Assembly (NCBI GenBank): GCA_030146155.1
Contig: JASLCF010000037.1
Coordinates: 1-5,745, forward strand
Direction of reading: 5' to 3'
Source: Savagea sp.
GTDB taxonomy: Bacteria; Bacillota; Bacilli; Bacillales_A; Planococcaceae
DNA length: 5,745 nt
How positions within the stretch are numbered: position 1 is the stretch's first letter; each line of letters opens with the position of its first letter. A model generated the notes under the pieces. It had not been told where the DNA came from. It was given only the letters and a program-made list of their open reading frames with translations, and ran no database searches. Positions 1 through 5,428 of the stretch are shown here, piece by piece. Position numbers and translations under genes: made by a program.

Positions 1-893
1 ACCAAAGGCGGTCGTTTCCGTTGGTTAGAGTAACTGATGATTAACACACTACTAATCGCAATCACTCCACCAATGACCGCAAGTAAACTCGGCAACTCAC
101 CCAACCAAACATACGCGATGATAATGACTAGCACAGGTTCAAAATATAAGAAGCTTGTAATCAAACTGACTTCTCCCTCGTTCATCGCAATCGCCCATAA
201 AATATAGCCAATCGCTGCAGGGAATATCCCAAGATACGTCGCAATCCACAATGTACTCGTCGGCACAGATTGAACCGTATCGAGTAAGCCAGGACTGATG
301 AATAAAAAAGGTAACGTGCCAAACCAAGTAACATAAGAGGTTAACTCAAGAGCAGTGTAACGTTTTAAGAAAGGACGTTGGTAGACGAAGAACACACTCG
401 TCGCAAAAGCTGCGAACAGAATATAAAGCATATCTATAGATATCTTTGCCCCATCGCCTGCTCCCTCGCCGCCTAACATAATAATACTTACACCAAAGAA
501 GCCGACAAATAAACCTAACCATGCCCCTCGATTCAATTTTTCTTTAAATACTAAAATAGCAATCAGCGTTGTAAAAATAGGAGCTGATGACACAATAATT
601 CCTGTCGTTCCTGCAGACACACTCTGTTGTCCAAAGGTAACGCCCCCATGATAAAACGTAATTCCAAAAAGCCCAAGTAAAAAAAGTGCTGGGATATCAC
701 GTAAACGGGGTAATTTAAAATGCCTTCCCTGGATCAATGCAAATACCAAAAAGAAAGCAGAAGCTACTAGAAAGCGATACACTAACATATGATCTGCAGG
801 AAATCCTGCATCTAACGTGGCACGAATACTTGGGAAACTCGAACTCCAAATCAAAACAGCTAATATCCCAAACAATGTCGCACGATTTTTCAT
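1..893 (-). CDS. EamA/DMT-family inner-membrane transporter, 3' end cut by window edge
   Basis: The frame runs open from an ATG at 893-891 to the left edge (297 residues seen); family members are about 300 residues, so only a few C-terminal residues should be missing. The protein is very hydrophobic, with about ten predicted membrane helices in two similar halves (roughly residues 5-140 and 152-287), the usual EamA duplication. Family-like landmarks are WSSSFPSIRATL (16-27) near the N-terminus, SSAPIFTTLIA (102-112) in helix 4, FKEKL ending the first half, and FEPVLVIIIAYVWLGE (about 251-266) in the second half. The tail NQRKRPPL is basic, as expected for a cytoplasmic end. An SD-like GAGGTGAGG lies just upstream. 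Family members export or import small metabolites such as amino acids; the substrate cannot be read from sequence. The gene follows the terminator of the PP-loop gene and is probably transcribed alone. Confidence 0.94.
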   Translation of the reverse strand, partial: MKNRATLFGILAVLIWSSSFPSIRATLDAGFPADHMLVYRFLVASAFFLVFALIQGRHFKLPRLRDIPALFLLGLFGITFYHGGVTFGQQSVSAGTTGIIVSSAPIFTTLIAILVFKEKLNRGAWLGLFVGFFGVSIIMLGGEGAGDGAKISIDMLYILFAAFATSVFFVYQRPFLKRYTALELTSYVTWFGTLPFLFISPGLLDTVQSVPTSTLWIATYLGIFPAAIGYILWAIAMNEGEVSLITSFLYFEPVLVIIIAYVWLGELPSLLAVIGGVIAISSVLIISYSNQRKRPPL

Positions 894-963
894 ACGCCCT
901 CACCTCATCTCTACTCATTTCACTCGTCCTATCTTCTCATATCTTACTATACTTGAATAGTGC

Positions 964-994
964 AAAAAAAAGCTAACCTCTAGGAAGTTAGCTT
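964..994 (-). terminator. Rho-independent terminator of the PP-loop gene
   Basis: On the minus strand an 8-bp stem (AAGCTAAC at 994-987 pairing with GTTAGCTT at 977-970) encloses a 9-base loop and runs directly into an eight-base T tract (971-964). It starts 8 bases after the TAA of the gene at 1002. There is no T run on the plus-strand side, so it works in the minus direction only. It separates the PP-loop gene from the EamA transporter downstream. Confidence 0.88.
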
Positions 995-1001
995 GTACAA
1001 A

Positions 1002-1817
1002 TTATGAAAAACTACATACACAAGGCACAGTATCGTCAGGAACTTTTAAATATTTTTCCACACCTTCTTTTTCAAGGACTTCACGATACTCTCGTAACGT
1101 GTAAGGTTTTCCGTCTTTTTTTAGGATGGAGACATCTTTTTGGAACTCCGAACGGAAATTCTCCTCCATTTCTTCTTGTAATGCATATTGATGTGGCCAG
1201 ACACTATATAATTGAGCATAGTGTTGAAATCCACCTCGCACACAACGTCCGGCACAATTCGCATGTGAAAATCCTAATTCATACATACGAGGTAACTGAA
1301 TGCCCCATTCGTTTTCTATTATTGCTTTTACATCTAAGTCTTCACGGAACGTATCCATCATTGGGAAACGTGTTTCAACAGGCTCTAATGGAAAATGTTC
1401 ATAAAACTCCTTTAAATTAACTGCACGATGTGATTCGTGAGGACCTATTCCAAAATATAAAATCGGTTCTAAATTCTGCTCATCACGTAATTCTTCTAAA
1501 AAAACGATGGTTTGATGAACTTTTAAATCCTGAGAACATCTTGCAAATCGGGAGTTGCCAAGAAAACGTGTTTCAAAGAAAACATCTTCTGGTGTTCTCC
1601 CATCCACTCTTTCTGTCACTTCAATGCCGATATATTCTGTAACTTCATCCATGAAACGGTAGTTATCTTCATCTTCCCAAAGTGTATTGGTAAAGAACAA
1701 GATACAATTCTCTTTCCCGTAAGTTTGAACCATTTGATACGCAACATAAGCACTTGACGCTCCACCTGAATACATGGCGACATGAACAGATTTTCTTTCA
1801 TTTTCTTTTTTTCTCAT
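1002..1817 (-). CDS. PP-loop (adenine nucleotide alpha-hydrolase fold) protein, phage-type 'PAPS reductase-like' family
   Basis: This 271-residue protein opens with a beta strand and a PP-loop, YSGGASSAY (16-24), the SGGxxS signature of N-type ATP pyrophosphatases that adenylate a substrate. The following landmarks recall phage and bacterial proteins usually labelled phosphoadenosine phosphosulfate reductase family: FFTNTLWEDEDNYRFMDE (41-58), DGRTPEDVFFETRFLGNSR (72-90), a CS-x-x-LK block (94-99), YFGIGPHESHR (121-131), ELGFSHANCAGRCVRGG (180-196) and KDVSIL plus LREYRE near the end. Cysteines at 94, 188, 192, 266 and 268 sit in motif-like places, and CAGRC plus the terminal CVC could bind metal or carry sulfur. 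No sulfate-assimilation gene is nearby, so true PAPS reduction is doubtful; nucleotide or tRNA sulfur chemistry is an alternative, not shown. A TGA directly abuts the ATG upstream, fixing the start there; the SD-like AAGGGAAG is rather distant (about 12 bases). Confidence 0.86.
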   Translation of the reverse strand: MRKKENERKSVHVAMYSGGASSAYVAYQMVQTYGKENCILFFTNTLWEDEDNYRFMDEVTEYIGIEVTERVDGRTPEDVFFETRFLGNSRFARCSQDLKVHQTIVFLEELRDEQNLEPILYFGIGPHESHRAVNLKEFYEHFPLEPVETRFPMMDTFREDLDVKAIIENEWGIQLPRMYELGFSHANCAGRCVRGGFQHYAQLYSVWPHQYALQEEMEENFRSEFQKDVSILKKDGKPYTLREYREVLEKEGVEKYLKVPDDTVPCVCSFS

Positions 1818-1847
1818 TCACAAGTGTTCTTCCCTTACTCGTTTTTT

Positions 1848-1876
1848 ATCATCCCACCACATTATGATATCTTCAA
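1848..1876 (-). promoter_or_regulatory. Possible weak sigma-A promoter for the PP-loop gene
   Basis: The minus strand reads TTGAAG (1876-1871), 17 bases, then GATGAT (1853-1848): four of six consensus positions in each box at ideal spacing. The start site would fall near 1840, leaving a short leader with the SD-like AAGGGAAG. The match is modest in an AT-rich gap, so it may be chance; the gene could instead be reached by read-through from the genes at 2550-1898, since no terminator is visible between them. Confidence 0.25.
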
Positions 1877-1897
1877 CTTATATTTATCTAATATTAC

Positions 1898-2077
1898 TTA
1901 AAAAACAAAACCCACCCACTCTTTCACTGTGATCACCATAAAAAAGGCAAGCATAACCAAGGTTAACCAAGCAATCATGTTCTTCTCACTTCGGTAAATT
2001 CGATACATCAAAAAACCCATCACACCCATGAGTGCGATTCCACCAACAATAGTAGCAATCATGAATAGAACAAACAT
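1898..2077 (-). CDS. Small two-helix membrane protein, unknown function
   Basis: This is a 59-residue protein with two hydrophobic segments (about 3-24 and 34-52) joined by a basic turn, YRIYRSEKN (25-33), which by the positive-inside rule would face the cytoplasm and leave both ends outside. A glycine- and methionine-rich first helix (GGIALMGVMGF) could pack tightly. The open frame extends eight codons upstream to a TTG, but that codon has no SD. The ATG at 2077 follows a GAGAGG with 10 bases between, so it is the better start. The gene lies 41 bases after the stop of the 143-residue gene with no terminator between them, suggesting one transcript. I do not recognise a family. It could be a regulator or subunit of a membrane protein, but nothing here shows a partner. 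Confidence 0.62.
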   Translation of the reverse strand: MFVLFMIATIVGGIALMGVMGFLMYRIYRSEKNMIAWLTLVMLAFFMVITVKEWVGFVF

Positions 2078-2087
2078 CGCCACACAT

Positions 2088-2093
2088 CCTCTC
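2088..2093 (-). promoter_or_regulatory. SD site setting the start of the 59-residue membrane protein
   Basis: GAGAGG on the minus strand lies 10 bases before the ATG at 2077-2075. It falls inside the open frame that reaches back to a TTG at 2101, and that TTG has only AGTCAGTCA-type sequence before it. The site therefore argues for the shorter protein. Confidence 0.5.
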
Positions 2094-2118
2094 ACCCGCA
2101 ATGACTGACTTGGAATAC

Positions 2119-2550
2119 TTAAGTCAATTTCATATTTATTATATAACCAGCTTGCGCTTGAAATGTTAACTGACCCTGTTCCATCTCAAAAGTAAGTGTT
2201 GCAGGTCCAAATCCTTTGACTGTTTCACTTTCTTTTACAGCTACGACTCGCCCCTTTTTCAATTGAATCGATGAAGCCTGAATGAACGGCCTATTAGTAA
2301 TTTCCTTTTCAAAAGAATAAGCAAAGGGACTTGGAAGATCTTGTGTATGAATGACTAAATAGTCGTCGCCGTCTTCATTTTCTTCTGCGGTCACTCGAAG
2401 GTAACCAAAGACATCGCCCTTTGAATACTCAACTAAGGCTTCAGAAAAAATAAACTCCCACTGCTTTCCCTCTTGAAAGAGATTGAATTGTTCAGCCCAT
2501 ACTCTGTCAATCTCAATCCCTTGTAAACCTTCAAATCGTTTCCATTGCAT
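2119..2550 (-). CDS. Conserved-looking 143-residue protein of unknown function
   Basis: The protein is soluble and acidic with no signal peptide or membrane segment, so it is probably cytoplasmic. It is predicted to be rich in beta strands: WEFIFSEALVEYS (31-43), VFGYLRVTAE (47-56), DYLVIHT (63-69), a run around KKGRVVAVKES (98-108), and two final strands, ATLTFEMEQGQLTFQAQAG (117-135), which look like a hairpin. An acidic loop, EENEDGDD (56-63), breaks the middle. I recognise no catalytic motif or family. Two ATGs compete. The one at 2556 has only two bases after the GGGGAGG, whereas the one at 2550 has eight, so 2550 is chosen; starting at 2556 would add Met-Asp. It lies 41 bases before the small membrane protein gene and is probably co-transcribed with it. 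No clear promoter is seen upstream. Confidence 0.74.
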   Translation of the reverse strand: MQWKRFEGLQGIEIDRVWAEQFNLFQEGKQWEFIFSEALVEYSKGDVFGYLRVTAEENEDGDDYLVIHTQDLPSPFAYSFEKEITNRPFIQASSIQLKKGRVVAVKESETVKGFGPATLTFEMEQGQLTFQAQAGYIINMKLT

Positions 2551-2558
2551 ATCCATTT

Positions 2559-2565
2559 CCTCCCC
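2559..2565 (-). promoter_or_regulatory. SD site that decides the start of the 143-residue protein
   Basis: GGGGAGG on the minus strand stands two bases before one ATG (2556-2554) and eight bases before a second in-frame ATG (2550-2548). Only the second has normal spacing, which is why the CDS is drawn from 2550. Confidence 0.6.
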
Positions 2566-2636
2566 TTCTTATCCACTTATTTCCCTTATTCTAACATAAT
2601 ATGGTTTTTTTAATAGCGCTTTCATCAAATCTCACG

Positions 2637-2668
2637 AAAAAGACCCTACTCACGACGGAGTAAGGTCT
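2637..2668 (-). terminator. Rho-independent terminator of the hydrolase-fold lipoprotein gene
   Basis: The minus strand forms AGACC (2668-2664) plus TACTC (2662-2658) against GAGTA (2651-2647) plus GGTCT (2645-2641). This is a 10-bp stem with one mismatch (2663/2646) and a six-base loop. It is followed by four further Ts (2640-2637), so the RNA ends in a U5 tract counting the last stem base. It begins 9 bases after the stop codon at 2677 and ends this transcription unit before the 143-residue gene. Confidence 0.85.
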
Positions 2669-2676
2669 AAATTTAG

Positions 2677-3954
2677 TTAATATTGTTGGAGTACTTCTAC
2701 CATTACCTCTTCAAAAGCTTCAGATAATAAGACGTCTGGCTGCGTGTAAGTAATGAGATTGCCGTCTTCATCTGCAGCATCTTCTGGTGCTTGTTTCAAG
2801 ACGTGGTTCATTAATGGAATTTCATAGAAAACAACTTGTTCACCCACTGTTTTTAGTCGCGCACTTTCTTTCGGACTAATTTGCAAGTCACGCTCGCCTG
2901 CAATGACTGTGATACTGCCTTCATAGCCTTTTAATAATTCAACAGGTTGTTGTTTAAATAAAGATTGTAAAAAAGGTTTACTTTCTTCATTAAAGAGTTG
3001 TGCTAAAGCTTCAGGAATGTCCCCAACTTCTTCATCTGCTATCCATTGAGCAATAATCGTTTCAGCTTGAATGACTTGTTCAGGTGTTAATTGTGATTTA
3101 ATTTGATCCATCAACTTCTCACCAAATGGAAAACCATAACCGGCAAGTGAAATGAAGTGTTCGACCTTATTTTCCTTTAGGACCATACTCGCAATGAGAG
3201 AACCTTCTCCGTGCCCTACTAAAATAATGTCACCAAAGCGGTCGTCTGCGCGCATTTGTTTAATCAATTGTTCGACATCGGCCGCATATTGGTCAACAGT
3301 CATTTGTCTCCCAGTACTTTCGAGCTTACGATTATCGCCAATCCCACGCTTGTCATAGCGTAAGGTTGCGATGCCTTCTAGATTCATCAGATTAGAAAGA
3401 TAACGCATGGATTCAGCTTTCCCCGCAATTAAGCTTGAATTTCCATTTTTATCAACTGGCCCTGCATCGGGTACAAAAATCGCGACTGGTATTTTCTGTT
3501 CAACTTGAGCAGGTGCTGATAACAAAGCATTTAATGTGCCATCCGTCACTTCGACGGTTACTTGTTCACCCTCGTCTGGAGTCACTTTCGTTAAATAAAA
3601 CTCACGCTCAGCCCCATCTTCTTTAAATAAACCGACGATGCGATCTTCCTGTATCACTCCATCAAAGGTTACTTTCTTTTGATTGAATGGAATCTGGAAT
3701 GTAAATGTCGCATTTTCTTTCAAGACAATCGACTCAAAAGGTAAATCAAACACATTTTGAATCGGTACCGAGAAGAAACCTTCCTCCCCTTTAAATTCAA
3801 GTTGGATAGGGACTAATGATTCTGGAAATTCAATAATGCCTTCCCACATGCCGTGTAACGGATCAAGAGCTACACTTTCTTCACTTTTTTGACTACACGC
3901 AGTGAATACGAGTAATCCGATAAGCCCGAGTACAAATATTTTCATGTTTTTCAT
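2677..3954 (-). CDS. Lipoprotein with N-terminal beta domain and alpha/beta-hydrolase domain; nucleophile Ser replaced by Gly
   Basis: This 425-residue precursor starts with a lipoprotein signal: KNMK, a hydrophobic core, then the lipobox FTAC with Cys20 as lipidation site, so it should be anchored on the outer face of the membrane. Residues about 34-124 form a beta-rich domain beginning GMWEG. An alpha/beta-hydrolase domain follows (about 135-425) with an oxyanion-loop-like DAGPVDKNGN (163-172), the strand-turn RYDKRGIGDN (199-208), the nucleophile elbow VGHGEGS (246-252), a lid region (about 285-335), the acid loop GERD (Asp356) and the His loop MNHVLK (His384). Family members usually read GHSEG; here residue 249 is Gly (GGA at 3210-3208), so classical esterase or peptidase activity is doubtful. 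The open frame continues 53 codons upstream, but that would bury the signal peptide and contain the likely promoter. The ATG at 3954 is chosen; its SD lies beyond a hairpin. Confidence 0.9.
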   Translation of the reverse strand: MKNMKIFVLGLIGLLVFTACSQKSEESVALDPLHGMWEGIIEFPESLVPIQLEFKGEEGFFSVPIQNVFDLPFESIVLKENATFTFQIPFNQKKVTFDGVIQEDRIVGLFKEDGAEREFYLTKVTPDEGEQVTVEVTDGTLNALLSAPAQVEQKIPVAIFVPDAGPVDKNGNSSLIAGKAESMRYLSNLMNLEGIATLRYDKRGIGDNRKLESTGRQMTVDQYAADVEQLIKQMRADDRFGDIILVGHGEGSLIASMVLKENKVEHFISLAGYGFPFGEKLMDQIKSQLTPEQVIQAETIIAQWIADEEVGDIPEALAQLFNEESKPFLQSLFKQQPVELLKGYEGSITVIAGERDLQISPKESARLKTVGEQVVFYEIPLMNHVLKQAPEDAADEDGNLITYTQPDVLLSEAFEEVMVEVLQQY

Positions 3955-3998
3955 AAATACGTAAGTAGACTTTGGTCTCTTACCTTCACTTCCTCTCT
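3955..3998 (-). promoter_or_regulatory. SD-hairpin-ATG leader of the lipoprotein gene
   Basis: On the minus strand AGAGAGGAAGTGA (3998-3986) matches the ideal anti-SD complement AGAAAGGAGGTGA at 11 of 13 positions, but its end is 31 bases from the ATG at 3954. Between them lies a hairpin: GTAAG and AGAC (3983-3975), loop CAAA (3974-3971), then GTCT (3970-3967), a bulged A (3966) and CTTAC (3965-3961). That is nine base pairs spanning 23 bases. If folded, the effective SD-to-ATG spacing is about 8 bases. No other SD stands near the ATG. Confidence 0.55.
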
Positions 3999-4028
3999 TG
4001 CAGCAACAATACGTGCTAATTGCCTTTA

Positions 4029-4057
4029 AGTATACAGAAAACAAGCACTTTTGAGAA
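4029..4057 (-). promoter_or_regulatory. Probable sigma-A promoter of the lipoprotein gene
   Basis: The minus strand has TTCTCA (4057-4052), exactly 17 bases, then TATACT (4034-4029): four of six -35 positions and five of six -10 positions. Transcription would begin near 4022 and give a leader of about 70 bases containing the SD and hairpin. The promoter lies inside the open frame upstream of the lipoprotein start, which supports the shorter protein. Confidence 0.45.
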
Positions 4058-4091
4058 CCTATTTTCAAGGAAGTCAACAAATCGTCATACC

Positions 4092-4118
4092 CCAAAAGAC
4101 ACCAATTTTGCATTTTGG
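4092..4118. repeat. Short inverted repeat in the divergent promoter region
   Basis: CCAAAA (4092-4097) and TTTTGG (4113-4118) form a 6-base inverted repeat with 15 bases between them, and a further CCAA at 4102-4105 lies inside. It sits between the minus-strand promoter (4057-4029) and the plus-strand -10 (4150-4155), where an operator would be placed. The repeat is short and AT-rich, so it may be chance. Confidence 0.2.
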
Positions 4119-4149
4119 CTGTTTTAAACCATTGTTCTTACTTTTCACG

Positions 4150-4181
4150 TATAATAAGCCTATGACAATTATCAAAGGAGG
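4150..4181 (+). promoter_or_regulatory. -10 element and strong SD of the 412-residue gene
   Basis: A perfect TATAAT (4150-4155) stands 34 bases before the ATG, but no good -35 box lies 16-18 bases upstream, so the promoter may depend on an activator or be weak. AAAGGAGG (4174-4181) is a full-strength SD eight bases before the ATG at 4190, which fixes that start. Confidence 0.5.
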
Positions 4182-4189
4182 TTTCTTTT

Positions 4190-5428
4190 ATGCAAGCCAT
4201 TGAAGCGATTGTAAAAGAAGCGCAACAATTATTTAGTCTACAACATTATCACTACACAGGTGATGCGGAATTGTATACAGAAACAAGTCCTACAGGAAGG
4301 ACGTCACCCATCGTTACCCTGACCTTTCATCCGCCGATTGCGGCTGTTACTGAGGAAGGAATTAATCCAAAAGGTTCGGTGATTGTTGATTACCATGCGC
4401 AGCAAGAACATTTTATCTCTTACCTTGTCGTAGGAGAACGTCAAGATGCACTTCACCAACTGTCACTTGAGCAACCTGTAGAATCAGCAGTGGAGTGGAT
4501 GTTGGAACGTATGGATTTTCAGCTGGATGAATACCGAATCGAATGGGATGAAGAAGAACGGACAATTGTATGCTTGAGACAATTTAACGGGCAAACGCTC
4601 TACCCCACACAATCTTTAACGATGAGTTATGATGAAGCTGGAAAAATTAAACGATGGAATGCCCAGATCGAGCCTCTTCAAGTGATGCATCACTCGATTC
4701 AAGAAGATCCAACGATTGGCTTTGTTCCCCCTGCGATTGGCGATTTTGTGGAAGCCGTCTTATGGCCCATCGCAAAAAAACAAATTTTCCAACCGGCCTA
4801 CCTGTTTCCAACCTTATTCGTTCATGTGGAAACGGGAGAAATTTTACACCCAGAAGAAACTTTAACGAAGAAAATATATCGTCAATCCATTGATTTACAA
4901 CAGGCAAAAACCATAGACTTAACCTTACAAGAAGAAAGATTTGAAGAAGATGTCGACTGGGATCAACTGGACCAAATCGCCGAGCAACGATTAGCCGATG
5001 AATCAGTCACACAAATTATTCAGCAGCTTCCCGACTGGATTTACAGCATGCATTCTTCTAAAGAGGTGCATTGGACATTGCGGTCAATTGAGCAAATTGG
5101 TTCCATAATCGAGATTCTTTGTCTTGGGAAAATGACTGAGTTTGACAAACCCAAACGACTAACGATTGAAGTCGATGCACAAACGCTCCAACTTGTTCAT
5201 TACCATCTCTCTACTGATTTATCTTCTTATCTGTATGAAGATTTTCAAACCGTTCCCGTACCTTTAGAAACCAATAAACAAGAAGTCATTGAGCGTATGT
5301 ATACCCTACTCACGACGAGACCTGTGCTGGCATTTTCGCCTCAACAGGCAAACTATCAACCTTACATCGAACTACAAATGAATGTTGTATTAGATGCGCT
5401 TACAGGAATGCGGTTAAGTGAACACTAA
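4190..5428 (+). CDS. 412-residue cytosolic protein of unknown function with apparent internal duplication
   Basis: The start is secure: ATG with AAAGGAGG at ideal spacing. The protein is acidic, with no signal peptide, lipobox or membrane helix. It looks like alternating helix and beta-sheet units of the kind seen in PepSY or YcdB/YcdC-like (DUF4901) proteins: strands such as LTFHPP (44-49), KGSVIVDYHAQQEHFISYLVVG (61-82), SLTMSYDEAGKIKRWNAQ (142-159) and RLTIEVDAQTLQLVHYHL (323-340). Two blocks resemble each other: QPAYLFPTLFVHVETGEIL (201-219) and QPYIELQMNVVLDALTGMRL (390-409). Each ends in an x-TG-x-x-L turn, like the end of a repeat unit, which suggests two halves of about 200 residues. 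This family link is only a resemblance and no catalytic motif is seen. The gene overlaps the VanZ-family gene by 11 bases, pointing to a joint role with that membrane protein. Confidence 0.85.
   Translation: MQAIEAIVKEAQQLFSLQHYHYTGDAELYTETSPTGRTSPIVTLTFHPPIAAVTEEGINPKGSVIVDYHAQQEHFISYLVVGERQDALHQLSLEQPVESAVEWMLERMDFQLDEYRIEWDEEERTIVCLRQFNGQTLYPTQSLTMSYDEAGKIKRWNAQIEPLQVMHHSIQEDPTIGFVPPAIGDFVEAVLWPIAKKQIFQPAYLFPTLFVHVETGEILHPEETLTKKIYRQSIDLQQAKTIDLTLQEERFEEDVDWDQLDQIAEQRLADESVTQIIQQLPDWIYSMHSSKEVHWTLRSIEQIGSIIEILCLGKMTEFDKPKRLTIEVDAQTLQLVHYHLSTDLSSYLYEDFQTVPVPLETNKQEVIERMYTLLTTRPVLAFSPQQANYQPYIELQMNVVLDALTGMRLSEH

Noticed and set aside
946..965. Possible promoter for the EamA transporter (TATAGT at 951-946, TTGCAC at 965-960)
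   Set aside because: The two boxes are only 8 bases apart, and no -35 fits the TATAGT at normal spacing because the PP-loop terminator occupies that position. A weak promoter may exist but cannot be defined.
1004..1420. Plus-strand open frame of 138 codons
   Set aside because: It is antisense to the well-supported PP-loop gene, has no SD or family-like motif, and starts within the stop region of that gene.
2106..2126. Inverted repeat TGACTT/AAGTCA at the end of the 143-residue gene as a terminator
   Set aside because: The stem is only six pairs, AT-rich, overlaps the stop codon and has no T tract; read-through into the next gene is more likely.
2581..2640. Possible promoter for the 143-residue gene (TTGATG and TATTAT on the minus strand)
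   Set aside because: The spacing is about 21 bases, outside the normal range, and no better pair was found.
3955..4113. N-terminal extension of the lipoprotein gene to an ATG at 4113 (478 residues)
   Set aside because: It would bury a perfect lipoprotein signal peptide, contains a Cys-rich stretch unlike secreted proteins, and overlaps the likely promoter and leader hairpin.
4647..4907. Overlapping open frames on both strands inside the 412-residue gene
   Set aside because: They are out-of-frame shadows of a gene with a strong SD; neither has a plausible start signal.
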